Assembly: GCA_033439795.1 (NCBI GenBank)
Contig: JAUTDP010000008.1
Location: forward strand, 2,542,001-2,606,000
Reading direction: 5' to 3'
DNA: 64,000 bases
Source: Sordaria brevicollis
Lineage: Eukaryota > Ascomycota > Sordariomycetes > Sordariales > Sordariaceae
Part shown: piece after piece, positions 1 to 12,783 of the stretch
Layout of the letters: every line of letters starts with the position of its first letter
Numbering within the stretch: position 1 is the stretch's first letter
The notes under the pieces: generated by a model
What the model was told of the DNA's origin: nothing
Databases searched by the model: none
The model's input: the letters and a program-made list of their open reading frames with translations, nothing else
Program-made: the position numbers and the translations under genes

Positions 1-479
1 CTATATAAATTTGACCCCTGTTGTTGTTATGCGGTGTATATGTAATTGATTATATTGTAGATGGCCAAAAGAAGACGCGAAGGATTTTAATTGATATCTT
101 TTCGATTAGGGCCCCTATAAACCCCCTATAACCCCCTTATAAACGATAGGTCGCCTATATCTAACTTAGCCAACTTCCTAAAGTAATATCGTAAAGCGCC
201 AAGGCTAATTAATTTGAATATATAAGAAAATAGTATATTTTTACTATTAATCAGGCTTAATAAGGGTATTACGTTAATTAAAAATTAGGCGGTTGAATAT
301 ATTATTTAGTATATTATTTTTACTTATAATAATAATAATATTTATAATAATACCCCTTCTTTATTTTACCGCTATAAATAACCCTATCGAAGTCTAAAAT
401 CGAATACGATTATTTTTTATATAAATAATATTAGCCGTTATTATTACGCTAACTTCTATACGTACCTACGGTAATTATA
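1..479. other. AT-rich left edge, no gene
   Basis: The first hundred or so bases still contain several TG and CA dinucleotides and look less mutated. From about position 120 the sequence becomes TA-rich, which is typical of RIP. No open reading frame or recognisable motif is visible before the transposase relic. This stretch may contain the 5' end of that transposon, but I could not identify a terminal inverted repeat. Confidence 0.5.
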
Positions 480-904
480 ATACGGTATAAGAATTAATCT
501 ATATAAATCGATTAAAGGGAGAAGTAATTATTCGAAATACTCTTTATTATAATTAAGAATTAAAATTATTCGATTTATACCGTATAAAGTATTATCCGTT
601 TATATAATTAATCGATTAAATATTTCGAAATATTAATATCCGCAGTATAAAGGGGATATATTTTAAATAAAAGTTTATAACCTTTTTATATATTTATAAT
701 TATAATAAAATTTATTAAAATATTATATATCGGTTTAGTTATAATACTATTACTATTAATCGAAATTTTAACGAGATTTTACGCGCTATAATCCTTCTAT
801 ATATTTAAATTATTATATAATTAAATTTTAATATAATATACGAAAATACATTACGGGGTAAAGCCTTTAATTGATTTTTCCGAAATTATATTAATATTAT
901 TAAT
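480..904 (+). pseudogene. PIF/Harbinger-type transposase, 5' fragment (RIP-degraded)
   Basis: One reading frame (codons starting at 665, 668 and so on, continuing to 902) reads as the N-terminal half of a DDE_Tnp_4 (Harbinger) transposase. The typical helical segment ending in a Y/R-R-F-S..T-I-x-R-x-F-N-E pattern lies around 728-795. A stretch matching the usual F..F/W-x-F-F-R-x-x-I-x-x-I-D block runs up to 904. In-frame TAA/TGA codons at places where the family has Gln or Trp fit RIP changes (CAA to TAA, TGG to TGA). There are no frameshifts. The frame stops at the Asp codon of the conserved D-G motif, where a Gypsy element is inserted, and resumes at 17,187. Homology upstream of about 660 is weak, so the 5' limit is approximate. 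It cannot encode an active protein. Confidence 0.7.
900..904. repeat. Target-site duplication, left copy (outer Gypsy)
   Basis: TTAAT lies directly before the outer left LTR. The partner after the right LTR (17,185-17,189) is TTGAT. The single difference is TG to TA, as expected from RIP on one copy. Confidence 0.75.
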
Positions 905-1190
905 TATTAAGGGATAGCGTTGGCACCGTTAGGTATATAATGAGATATATATTATTGCACGAAGGAAGGGAAGGGAGAAGTATATACGGAGGACTGGATA
1001 TATAGGCGCGAGCCTATACCCTAGTCCGTACGTACCTACGTGATACTATACGTAACTATAGGTAATTAAATTTAGACTATATCGAATTATAATATACGTA
1101 CTATAGTCGGGAATAATCGGTAGGGATTTGGGCACCTATATAAGTAATTAATACGTATACTAGGTATAATATAGGTATAATCTTATAATA
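905..1190 (-). repeat. Outer element left LTR (3' LTR on minus strand)
   Basis: This is the 286-bp partner of 16,899-17,184. The original ends were probably TG...CA and now read TA...TA because of RIP. It is followed by the complement of the polypurine tract. Confidence 0.85.
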
Positions 1191-4176
1191 CTATCCCCCC
1201 TCAAAAAAAGCTTACAAAGCTAAAAAAATTTATATATATATATAATTATAACCTAGAATCCTTTATCAATTTATTAAATACTTCTAATTATAACGCTAGC
1301 CGTATCCTAGATTATTTATTTATTAAAAATTATATAATCTTTATTATTACCTTTATAAATCCTTCCTCTACCTCTTCTTCGGTTAATAATAATTCCGTCT
1401 TAAAAATAGCGAATCGTTACGCTAAGCGGGCGGAATAGCGGCGTAAAGCGCGGGGTTCGGTATTAATATCGGGTTATTCGTTACGAATAGCGGGGTCCGT
1501 TATCGGGTCTTTTTTTTTTTATTCGAAGCGGTCGAAAAACTTTTTAACGTAGAGTAATATTAATTTATTGGGGTAATTATAATAAAATTCTTAAAAACGT
1601 ATTTTATAATCGATAACGTTATTAATTTTCTCCTAGGTAGGGTTATAATCGCCCTTCTATTTAATTAAATAATATTAATAATAATTCTCTCCTTTCTATT
1701 TAATATTTAATAATTTATTAAATCCCTATTTAATATATTCTTTATAATTATTAGTACAAATTATAATTCTACCCTCGTTAATATAAACGTTAGAATTAAC
1801 AATTTAACTAAAGAGACTTTAATTAATCTAACGTTAAATTATTAAAACGTAGAAAACTAACGAATATTTTATATTATCAAATAATTATAATTTAACAATA
1901 TATAAGTCCGCTTTTAAGATTTTAAATAATCCTTTTTAATAGGGGGAGAATTTAACGTATAAACGACTATTAATTAAGTTAAACGTATTAAATAAGATAA
2001 TATCCCCTTTTTTATATTTTATTAAATCGACCCGCTTTTTATTAATATTTTCTTTATACCGGTCCTAATTATATTTAATTTATTAAATTATAAAGTCCTA
2101 AATTTTACGGAAATAATCGGCAAATTCGTTAATTTTATAATATTCTTTTAATTATATAAATAATAGTATTAGCGGTAAGGGGTTACGAAATTCGGTACCT
2201 ATATAGGGGTAATAATTATAATTAGCGAAGAAAAGTAATAAATTTATTAACAAGGATATTACGTTATTACCGGCGAATTTTATAAAGGGAAACTATTTAA
2301 CCTAATTGGTTTATATTTAATTAACGTATAATCGGAAATATTATTCTATCTTTACGTTAATACATTTAATCTAAGCGTTCATTTAAAAATAGAAAGCGGA
2401 AGTTAAAATATACGTAATATTTAAGCGTTAATATAAAGAAAATTAAAATTATAATACGAATTAAATACTTCTATCCAAAAAGATAGAATTTAGAAAATTA
2501 TAAAAATAATAAATATAATCGATAAAATATTCGGTTAATTTTTTTACTAATAATATAACCATTAATATAAAATACTATATTTTTATTAATTAATTAACGA
2601 CGACGTAAATATATTTAAATTTTTAATTAAAGTAGAAATTATTAGGGAACGGAGTAATATAATCGACGGAAATATAAATTTAGGGAATTAGCGCAACGGG
2701 TAAGGTTTTAAAGAAATTAATAAAATTTCGTTTAAAGAATTTAATCTTTATATAAAGTAAATAAACCTTATAAAATATATATATATCGTTAACTATACCC
2801 TCTTAATAGAATTTTCGGAATAAGAATTTATAAATAACGTTACAATTAAAGTAGCCCGTATTAAACGAATTATATTAGTAATTAATTAATTAAAATTAGA
2901 ATTCTTTATTATAAGGGTCGATTATTATATAGTCGTACTATTTAATAATATTATTAAAGGTAATTTAATATTTATTAAAGGCTTTATAGAAGATTTTGCA
3001 AATCGAAATTAATTAATTATAATTATTTAAATCGTTTAAAGCGGAAACCGCTTCCTAAAGGAATATAAAATTTTTATAATTATTTAGAATAATATTATCG
3101 ATCGATTTATTTTCGTAGTCGCTTATTAAAGAGAGGGAATAATAAAAGGTTAGATTTTCTTTATTAAAATAACCGTTTGCGAATTATAAGGGTTAGAAAA
3201 GGGTATATTAACGGGCGGCGAAGCGTTCGTCTTTTATACCCGCGGGAATATTATTAAGCTTCTTACTAAAGGTATCAGGGCGTAAATTCTTCGATTTTAG
3301 GGTATATTAAATTTAAAAATTAAAACGTAATAAGAATTATAACTAACGTAATACTATTATATAAATTGCTTATTAGTTATAAAGGTTTTTAAATTTTTAT
3401 AGTCCGTTAAAATATTAAATAATTATTATACTCCTTTAAATTCGGGCTATTATTCCTCTAATACCTTAATAATAATTAAAAATTCTTTATTATAAATATT
3501 ATAATTATATTTTTAAACTATATATTTTATTAAAAAGTACGTAATTGGGTATAAAATTCCATCGTCGTTATATTATAAAAGCATACCCCTTATTATTTAA
3601 TTAAATATATTTATTTCGATTATAATCTTTTTAATTTAATTATAAATTTTTAATACAAATCCGGTTATAAAAGCCTTCTTTAACGTATTAAAAACGGATT
3701 AATAATAATCGGACTATAATTAAAGTACGTTTTTCTTTATTAATTCGTATAATAGGGATATTATCGTCGAAAATACTTTAATAAAACGTTAATAAAAATT
3801 CGCAAAATTAAAAAATTATTAAAACGATTTTTTAAATTAAAAGGGCGCTTAATCAAATACAACTTTAATTTTATTTAAATTTATTTTAATACTATTTAAT
3901 ATAATAATTAAACCGAAATATTTTATACGTTTCGTATAGAATTTATATTTATTAATATTTATATTTAAACTAACTTTAACTAAATATTTAAAAACGTTAT
4001 TAACGTATCGCTCGTAATCCTTTTCGTTATTAAAATATATAAAGATATTATTAAAATAAGCGGTCGTATAAATATTAAAAATATTATATAAAATATTATT
4101 AATATAATTTTAAAAAGCGCCGAAGGCGCTTTAAAGGCTAAAAGGTATAATTAAAGATTCGAATAGCCTAAACCTT
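1191..4176 (-). pseudogene. Outer Gypsy pol, 3' part (RT palm, RNase H, integrase remnant)
   Basis: Reading the minus strand from 4,176 downwards, the RT segment expected before the active site (P-F..L-K-x-A-P-S-A-x-F) lies at about 4,085-4,150. The active-site segment follows at about 4,020-4,065, with the catalytic Asp pair read as Asn-Asn (GAC to AAC by G-to-A change). RNase H is visible at about 3,430-3,560, with the N-Y-x-I-Y-N-K-E-F-L pattern followed by K-x-L-E-E. Further on the frame is too damaged to place the integrase residues. The reading frame breaks off at the nested insertion and continues at 12,784. Confidence 0.75.
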
Positions 4177-4181
4177 ATTAT
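4177..4181. repeat. Target-site duplication ATTAT, left copy (inner Gypsy)
   Basis: ATTAT precedes the inner left LTR and is repeated perfectly at 12,779-12,783. A 5-bp duplication is standard for Ty3/Gypsy integrases. Confidence 0.8.
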
Positions 4182-4486
4182 TATTACGGGGCACGAGCAA
4201 GCAGTAAGGTACGATGTTTATTATTGTGCGAGGAATAGGAAATAATCCTGTGCGTCACGACTATCTTATACGATTATAATGTGGTCAGTGCGTAACCCTA
4301 GTTACGTATGTGAGTCTGGGTGGCGCCGGGACTAGGGTATTGGGGTACTATAGGCACGGTTAATTACGGTCGCGATTACCACGGTCGCGTTCTATCTATT
4401 AACCTAGTACTATACGTAAATAGCTATTATTAATTGGTGTATATAATACGATTACCTTTATATATAAGTAGGTAATATTTATAATA
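4182..4486 (-). repeat. Inner element left LTR (3' LTR on minus strand)
   Basis: This LTR is 305 bp, the same length as its partner. Its first 100 bases keep many CA/TG dinucleotides, whereas the rest is converted to TA. Confidence 0.85.
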
Positions 4487-6119
4487 TTACCCCCCTCTAA
4501 AATAAAGTTCCCCGTTTGAAAATTCCATTCCCGGGTATTTATTTATCTTTTGGTTAATTATTACTAAAGTGGGTCTTTAAACGGGAGTTTGCTACGTGCC
4601 GAGATTCTTCCTTAGGAATTAATTTTTTATTAAACTTTTATTAAATTTAACCCTTTTCTTCGAACTTCCTTTTATTTATAATAATTTAAATATTATTTTA
4701 AACGTTCGTTATCCTCTTTTTATAAGCCTTTATTCTTTTTTTATTTATTATTAGCCCTGAGAGGGGTATTATAGGGACGCTTATAATATAGTAGTTTATT
4801 AATAAATAAATTATTATTAATAATATAAACCGTAGAGACCTATATTCAATTCTTATTTATACCGTTCTAATAATTATTTTCGTTATTTTTACTAATTATA
4901 ATATTAAAATATTATAAATCGAAGGTAAAGGGTATTAGGGATAATAGGCGAGGGTATAGGGGGATATATACCGTAGTAAATATTACGCTATCTTTTATTT
5001 CTTAATAACGTTTCATTGTAAAGTTCGAAGTATAAGGGATTTGGGCGGGGCGTATAATTAAGACGGGGGAACCTCCTTTTTACTATTTTTATCCTTCTTT
5101 TTATTTTTTTATTTAAATATTATTTAATTTAGCGCTACGTCGTATTTATCGATTATTAGCGGTTAATACAGTTAATATTAATATTAATAATAGTATTATC
5201 GTATTATTATTACTATTAATACCGTTGGGAAAGACGTTTATCCTTAATTATTTTTTATACCCCTTTCTTAAAAACGGGTAAGGTAGGCCTAATTTTGGAT
5301 ATTTTTTATAAAATTGCCAAATTAATTCGTAATACCCGTTAAAATTAAATATAAATTATTAATTAGGGGGATAGTAACTCTATTTTACTAAATACTTCTA
5401 TTCTTTTCCTTATTTCTTATAATTTAGTAATTCGTTAAATTTCTAACGACGGTCTTCTTTAAAATTATTTATTCTAATGATTTTTATACCTTTATTAATT
5501 TTTATATCCGATATTAACTCTATTTAACTTAATAATTTTAAAACGTAAGGTTTTACTTTAAAAACGTTAACGACGTATATAATTTTTATATTCTTAAGTA
5601 AGGTTAATTCGATTATATATAAATTGGCCTTTATAATATGGAAAGGGCTTTTAAAGCGTAGGGCGAATTTATTATATAGTCGGCCGGTCGCGTAATTAAA
5701 TATATTAAATATTATTTTATTCCTTATTTTATATTTAGGAACGTTATTATAATAGACGTTAATTATTACTTTATATTTCTTTTGGGCTTAAAGGGACGAA
5801 GTTTTAACGAAATTTTATATTTCTTTAAATTTTGAAATTAGCTAGTTCGCGTTAAAAATTTGTTTTTTCTATATATTTATAACGTTTAATAGTATAGGTA
5901 ATAACGGTTCGATACCTATCCGAGGGTGAAAATTATAATTAGCGAAGAAGGGAATAACGTTAATTGTAATAGATTTGAGGTTATTATTTTGGAATTCGGC
6001 TAAAGGTAATTAATTTATTTAATTATTTTATACTTAATTAACGAATATTTTAAAATATTGCTTTATTTTTGCATTAATCTATTCGGTTTAATTATTGGTT
6101 TCTTTATAATATAGAGTGG

Positions 6120-6310
6120 CTAATTTTAATTTTACGCTTAATTTTTATAAAAGGTATAATTAGAAGGTTGATATAAATTAGACGCTTTTATTTAAAATAA
6201 TTATATTTAGTAGGCTATAGAGGGTATAAATTTTATTAATAAATTTTTCGATTAATTCCTTTATTATAAGGCTTTTATATAGAATAAAATACTATATTTT
6301 TATTAATTTA
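6120..6310 (-). pseudogene. Inner Gypsy integrase core fragment
   Basis: The minus-strand frame shows an integrase core block. A helix (K-E-L-I-E-K-F-I-N-K-I-Y) is followed by the strand that normally carries the second catalytic Asp (S-D-R-G-S/T-Q-F) and the F-I-S-T-F segment. The Asp codon is now Asn, and stop codons replace a Gln and a Trp. This matches rve-type retroviral integrases of Gypsy elements. It is non-functional. Confidence 0.7.
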
Positions 6311-7229
6311 TTAATTATTATTAGGACGTATTAATATTTTACGCTTTTTTTTACCCGTTTTAATTTAAATAGGAGTATAACGTAATCGATAGAAATATCC
6401 CTCTATAGTACGTAGGAAATGGGTAATAATTTTAGGAAGCCGTTAATTAATATTTTAGTAGTTTTAGTCTTATAATATAGGATATAATTCTTATAATATT
6501 AATTTATAGCGCTTATTATTTTTAGCTATTAATATTTGTATATTAATACTATTATTTTATCTTTACTTAGGTATCCTCCTTATATTGAGGTATAAATTTA
6601 ATAAATAAATTCGAATTGGATTTTCTTATCGTTAAGTAGTATAACTAGCCTATTATAGAATATTACTCTATTATTAATTAATTTGCACTTTGTAAACGGG
6701 ATTTTAAATTTCTTTTTAAAGTATTTTAACCAGCGAGTATTTAAGCGAATCGCTATTCGAATATTTATTATAAAGGGGGAATTAATATATACCTAATTGA
6801 TTAAATTATTTATATAAATTCCTAAACCCTTTTCGTTATCTTCCTTTATAATATCTTCGAATTTATAAATTATTAATAGGGAGCCGTCTTCTATTATAGC
6901 GTTTATTGTAAAACCCTCCCTATTTATATTTATAAGGCCGTTTTTTTGGGCGAATAATTCTTTATTAAAGTACGAAAAATTAATTAATAGCTTCTCTTTT
7001 GCCTTGAGTTTATTATCGGTCGCCTTTCGTAATACGTTTTTTGGTTTTTTATTTAATGCGTTTAATCTTATATTCATTGAATTAAGGCGGTATTTAATCG
7101 TAAAATTGAATTTTAATAAGAATTCCGACTATTTTATATACCGCGGTATTAATTTCTTCGTTATATTAAACGTTTTTAAATTCTAATAATCCGTAATAAT
7201 TTCGAATAATTGTATAGATCTTTTTAATT

Positions 7230-8220
7230 CTAGCCTCTATTCTTTTAAAGTTTTAATAACGGCGAGTAGTTTTTTATTATAAATATTATAATTATATTTA
7301 ATTAAGGAATATTTTATTAAAAAATATATTATTAAATATAGAACGCCGTTATATATTTAGGAGAGGGTACCTCCTATTGCTTAGTTTAATATATTAATTT
7401 CGATTATTATTAATTTTTCCTAATTATAGATTTTGAGGATTAGTGCGATTGTAAATACTTTTTTTAATACTTCGAATACCGTATTATATTCCTTAGTCCA
7501 ATTTTATTCGATATTTTTATTAATTAAATTATATAAGGGCTTCCCTATTTTTGAAAATTTATTAATAAACCTTCGGTAGAAGTTTATAAAATTTAAGAAA
7601 TGTTATAATTACTTTTTATTAATAAGTGCCTCCTATTTAATAATAATATTAACCTTTTTTTAATTTATTTTAATACTTCCCGGTATAATAATTAAGCCTA
7701 AGTATTTAGTTCTTTGGGTATAGAATTTATATTTATTAATATCGATTTAAAGTCCGGCGTTAATTAATTATTATAATACCTCCTTAACGTATAGAATATA
7801 CTTTTTATATATTTTTAAGAAGATTAAGATATTATCGAGGTATATTATTGTATAGATATTTAAAATATCGTATAGGATATCGTTAATAAAGTTTTAAAAC
7901 GATGTTAATACTTTAAATAATTTAAATAGATATATTAGTAATTCGTATAAATTAAAACGAGTAATAAATATTATTAATTATTCGTACCTTTCCGTTATTT
8001 TCAATTTATTAAAGGCCGTAATAATATCGATTTTCGTAAATTATTTTACTTTGTAAATAGTATTAAGTATTTCTTTAATTAATAGTAATGGGTATTTATT
8101 TTTTAATAAGATTTCGTTAATACTACGGTAATCGACGTAGATTTTAATACCTCTATTTAATTTTTTTACTAGTAAAACCGGAGACGCTATATTTAAAATT
8201 AATAATTTAATAAAACCTTT
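7230..8220 (-). pseudogene. Inner Gypsy reverse transcriptase and RNase H fragment
   Basis: On the minus strand, about 8,215-8,100 shows S-P-V-L-L-V-K-K followed by Y-V-D-Y-R-S-I-N-E and K-Y-P-L, the finger/palm block of Gypsy RTs. About 7,860-7,816 shows I-Y-L-D-N-I-L-I-F, the catalytic Y-x-D-D box with the second Asp changed to Asn by a G-to-A transition. About 7,330-7,240 shows the RNase H block with Y-N-x-N-I-Y-N-K-K-L-L-A-V and E-stop-R-L-E-L. The stops are RIP-type. Confidence 0.82.
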
Positions 8221-10029
8221 TATTAAATTATTATCTAATTATTATTTAATAATTTTTAATTCTTAAAGTAATATTAGTTATATTCGGGAATATAATAATA
8301 GACTTATTCCTAATTTTAATTCGATTTTATAATTATAGGATTAATATTCTAGGATAATATTTACTTATTTAAAGTTTATTATATAAAATAAGTTTTTATA
8401 TTCGTTAAAAAAGCGTTCTTTAACCTATTCGAGCGTATACTTAGGTTGCGTAGATTTTTCTATAAATTTAATAATATTTTCGTTTATAATATTATAAATG
8501 CGATTAATATCCATTAAGGGTATAGGTTTGTATTCTTTTAGTTTTTATTCTTCCTTCGGTTTTTTTTTTAATTCTTCGGCGATATTTAATTTATAAATTT
8601 TATTAATAAATTCTTAAACTACTTCTTTTAATTATAAAATATAATTTAAGTTGGGTATTTTTTTTATAGCGTTTATTTTATAGAGATCGATAAATTCGTA
8701 GACCTCTTCGTTTTAAAAGAATTATTTATATAGTTCGCCTTTTCTTTATAGGATTTTCCGTTAGGTATTTTCTAATAATATTAGGAGAGTAATTAGTATT
8801 TTCTTTACTTTTTAGTACTCTTTAAAGGCGGCTTAAGTGGTTGCGTTAATTTTTATACCTTTTATTTTTGCGTTAAATATAAAGGTTCTGGTATTAATAA
8901 ATTTAATATTTTTAAAGTTTAATATTATTATATTTATAAACGGTTTAAAAGGTTATTATATTATACGTTTTAATTATTTTGGTCTTTTTATTATTTAAAT
9001 ACGTTTACCGCCGATTATTTGTACTTGGGCTTTATAAATATTTAAAGCCGGTTTTTTTATTAGCCCGAAGGGTTTTTAGAATAACGATACGTATATTAAT
9101 ATTATTAATATTTCTATTAGGGCGTTTTAATTCCCTTTTAGCGTTGCTATTACGTTTGCCGCTTAATTGGGTAAATTCTTTTCTTCTTTAAATTCGTCCT
9201 TAGATTTTTCGTTGGAAGAGAGGTTGTATAGATTATCCTCCTTATATATTTCGGGAAGGTAGAGGTTATTTTTATATATTTTAGGAAGGTTGGCCTTAAT
9301 TAGGTAATATTGTATAATATAAATAGATAAATAAGATTAGTTTTAAGTTATAATATTAGTAATTTAGTCGATATTAAGGTTATATTATTATAATTATAGT
9401 TATTTTAAAATAATTGGGTAGTCTTCCGCTAGATTTGCTAGGAAAAAATTAATGGTTTTATTATAGTTATTAATTTTTATAGTAGTTTTAACGTATTCGT
9501 CGATTTATTTTTTGAAATCCCCGTCGGTTAGGTATAAAGGCTTTGGTTTATTAAGTTTTTTATATTTTAGGCAAGCTTTTTAAATAAACGTTCGATTTAT
9601 AAAGGTTTTCCCGGAATAATTAGAATTAATTAGAAATATATATTCTATTTTAATATTACGTTATAAATATTAAAAATAAATAAATAAGAGAATTGTATTT
9701 TGTTTTTTATAAAGTTCTAAATTATTTAATTTTAATAGTTATTCTTCCTTTTAATTATTTAGAATTTGGATATTGAATTTCCGATTCTTTAATGCCTCTT
9801 TTTTTTTTAGTATTTTTAAATACCCTTGACCGCGATTTAGGCCTAGGGTTCGCTATTTCTTTATTGGGCGGGGTTAGTAAAGGGGGTTATAGCGGCTAGG
9901 GTAGTTAGGGGAATAGCCGGGGCTTAAACCGGAGCCGGGTTAGCGGTATTATTTATAGTATGGTTATTAATTTTATTTTTACTATTCTTTTTAATAATAT
10001 CGAGATTTTTACGAATTAATTATTAGCCT

Positions 10030-12100
10030 TTACCGCTATAATCGGTAGCGTTACGGTAATCCTTAATTACGTATTTACCCTTATTATAATTTATATAATT
10101 ACTTTTATTATAATGAATTTATAGGACGTCCTTATAGATTATAGTAAATTTAATGCGGTTTAAATCTATAGTATTAGGATCCTTTTTACTATTATTATTC
10201 GAATTATTATTTCTTCCGCCGCCGCCGTTAATAAATAACGAATCGGTTTTGTAGATTAAAGTAAATTTATTTTAAGTTTTAAAAATACTTTTATATAAAT
10301 CGGATTATCTTTTTTAATTATTATAGGTTAGGATTATAAATTAGTAGTTAATTAAATCGGTTATAGTTTTGGAGATTTTATTATAAAATAGACGAATATA
10401 GGTAGTTTTATTATAATTATAGCGATTAATTAATAGGATGAATTAGGATTCGAAATTATTATAATTAATATATTTACTTTTTTATTTAAATTTCTATAAA
10501 TTGGCCTTAATTATAGCTACGATATTTCTTTAATAATAGTAATTATTAAAATATTTAAGGAATTTATTATTAATAGATTATTTTTAGGTAATTAAGTGTT
10601 AAAGGTTATCGAAGATTGTTTTTTAATATTCGTTAACGTTAATTTTAATTTTTTTATTTAAATAGGATATAATATAAAATAGTTTGGAGATTTTATTAGG
10701 GAAGTTATACGTATTTATTATTTAATGGGTATAAATAATTGTAATTTAAATAGAGAATTCGTTATAGCGCTTTACGGTATCGATTTCTTCGCTTATAAAC
10801 GCGGGGGGGTCTTTAATAAGGTTTTTACGATAATAAATTATTAGGGGACCGCCGCTGTAGGGGTTGCCTTTAAATCTATTAAGGTTATTAGGGTTATTAG
10901 GGCTATTAGGACTATTAGGACTATTAAGGCCGCCGGGGGGGCTATTATTAAAGGGGCTACCGGGTTTATTCGAATTATTATTTTTAAAAGGGTTATTATT
11001 AAGGCCGCTAGGGCCGTTGTTATTAAAAAGGTTATTATTAAGACTGTTAAGACCTCTGGGTTTTCTTCCGCCGAAGGGTTTATTAGTAAATCCGTTAATA
11101 AAGGGATTATTAGGGTTAAAGGGGGGTTTGCCGCTTATTTTTCTACTTTTTATTTTTAATTTTCTACTTTAGGGACCGCTACCCTTTATATTAGAATTAG
11201 AGCCGGTTTTTATACCCTTTTTTTTAAAATTATTATTATTAAGATTACCGTTTATAATACTAGAATTAAAGCTAGTTCTTATATTACTTCTTTTAAAGCT
11301 ATTATCGCCGGGACCATTACCTATTCCGCTAGAAATATTATTAATATTTATATTAAGTCTTTTGTTATTACTTTTATTTATATTTTTAATTGGGATTTTG
11401 TATTTGGGGTAAGGCTTTAGGGCGTTATTAAAATCTTCTTAAATAAAATGGATTTATTCTTCGAAGGAAATAATAATTTAATTAATTATTTTAAAGTCCT
11501 TTTTATTGAATTTGGTTATAATTTTCTAAATTTAGGCTTTATTTAATATATTTTATAGGTTAATACGATTATTTTTAGCGCCGCTATTAACGAAATATAA
11601 GGATTTTAATAATTTATTATAATCGAATTCTTTGGCTACTATTTCGTTATTAAAAGATTTCTTAACTTACGTAAAGTCGTTTTATATTTTTATTTTATTA
11701 TTTTATAATATAATATTATTTTTAGTAATTATATTATATTATTTTTATAAAGTATTTATTTAATCGGTAAATTCCTTTTTAATTTTTTAAAGGGCTGCGA
11801 TACATTATTCGAATTTTTTAATAATATCCTTAGTTTTATCGGTAAATTCGTTAACTTTCTTAATAAAGTCGTCGAATTTATTTTATTTTTCTTAGATAAG
11901 GTTATTAACTTTTTTAGTAAAATTATCGAATTCTTATTATTTCTTTTAAATAAATTCTTCCTTTTAATTTATAATATTATTAATTTACTTTTCTTTATTA
12001 TTAAATTTCTTATTAAAGTAATAAAGAAGCTTTTTTACCTCCTCGTAACCGCGAATTTACATTATAAAGCCGGGCGAAATAATAAAATTAATATTATTAT
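10030..12100 (-). pseudogene. Inner Gypsy gag region remnant
   Basis: The minus-strand sequence holds Lys/Glu-rich coiled-coil stretches (about 11,750-12,050). Next comes a segment with the W/I-x-H-F-I-x-E-D-F-N-N-A-L-K-P-Y-P-K-Y pattern (about 11,400-11,470). This is followed by an Asn-Asn-Pro/Gly-type low-complexity repeat (about 10,860-11,170), whose opposite strand makes a spurious Leu/Gly-rich open frame. A His/Tyr-spaced segment at about 10,030-10,140 may be a zinc knuckle with Cys changed to Tyr (TGC to TAC or TAT). The assignment rests on position next to the 5' LTR and on composition. No capsid motif is secure. Confidence 0.5.
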
Positions 12101-12473
12101 TATTATAGATTTTTTAAAAGATTAGATAACCTATTAATAAGGTTAAAAAAACTTAGGCGAAATTAATTTAATCCTCGTCCGATATAATTATTAAATAATT
12201 GAAGTTTTATTTAAATTGGGAATAATTGAAATAAAATGACTTTTTACCGTATTACGTTCGTACGATAATTATACCCTAAGGGACCTTAATTACTTATTAA
12301 ATTTTAAATATTTTTTTACTAAATAACGTTAAGGTCCTTTGAATATTATTAGCGATTATATTAATTCGCCGGGGGTAATATCGAAAAGATCGAAATTTTA
12401 TAATAATTTTTATTATATTTAATTTATCCGAAATTATTTATTACGCGTTAACGCGAAGTTAAATATAATAAAA

Positions 12474-12778
12474 TATTATAGGGTATGAGTAAATAGTAAA
12501 GTACGATATTTATTATTATGCGAAGAATAGGAAATAATCTTATACGTTGCGATTATTTTATACGATTATAATGTAGTTAGTACGTAACCCTAATTACGTG
12601 TGTGAGTTTGGGTGGCGCCGGGACTAGGGTATTGGGGTATTATAGGTACGGTTAATTACGGTCGCGACTACTACGGTCGTATTCTATTTGTTAACCCAAT
12701 ATTGTATGTAAACAGTTGTTATTAGCTGGTGTATGTAGTACGACCACTTTTATACATGAGTAAGCAATGCTTGTGACA
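12474..12778 (-). repeat. Inner element right LTR (5' LTR on minus strand)
   Basis: This is the 305-bp partner of 4,182-4,486. Its last 80 bases are hardly mutated and end in TGTGACA, giving the original LTR end. Confidence 0.88.
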
Positions 12779-12783
12779 ATTAT
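12779..12783. repeat. Target-site duplication ATTAT, right copy (inner Gypsy)
   Basis: This is a perfect copy of 4,177-4,181. Confidence 0.8.

Larger units (their letters stand above)
4182..12778 (-). mobile_element. Inner Gypsy (Ty3-type) LTR retrotransposon, RIP-degraded
   Basis: This 8,597-bp element has 305-bp LTRs (4,182-4,486 and 12,474-12,778) and a perfect ATTAT duplication. It lies on the minus strand: the complement of a polypurine tract (CCCCCC, 4490-4495) sits just inside the left LTR, and all motifs read leftwards. The order from the right LTR is a coiled-coil-rich Gag region (about 11,400-12,100), an Asn/Pro/Gly-rich segment (10,850-11,170), a possible zinc-knuckle region (about 10,030-10,140), RT (about 7,780-8,220, with V-D-Y-R and Y-L-D-N, originally D-D), RNase H (about 7,230-7,340) and integrase (about 6,120-6,310). 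It inserted into the RT domain of the outer Gypsy, so it is younger. Dense stop codons show it is inactive. Confidence 0.9.

Noticed and set aside
6793..7077. 94-codon minus-strand frame
   Set aside because: It lies between the RNase H and integrase remnants of the inner Gypsy in the pol direction, so it is a chance-surviving stretch of pol and not a separate gene.
10864..11172. 102-codon Leu/Gly-rich open frame on the plus strand, including TTAGGG words
   Set aside because: It is the complement of an Asn-rich low-complexity segment in a minus-strand Gypsy gag. The TTAGGG words are irregularly spaced and not a telomeric array.
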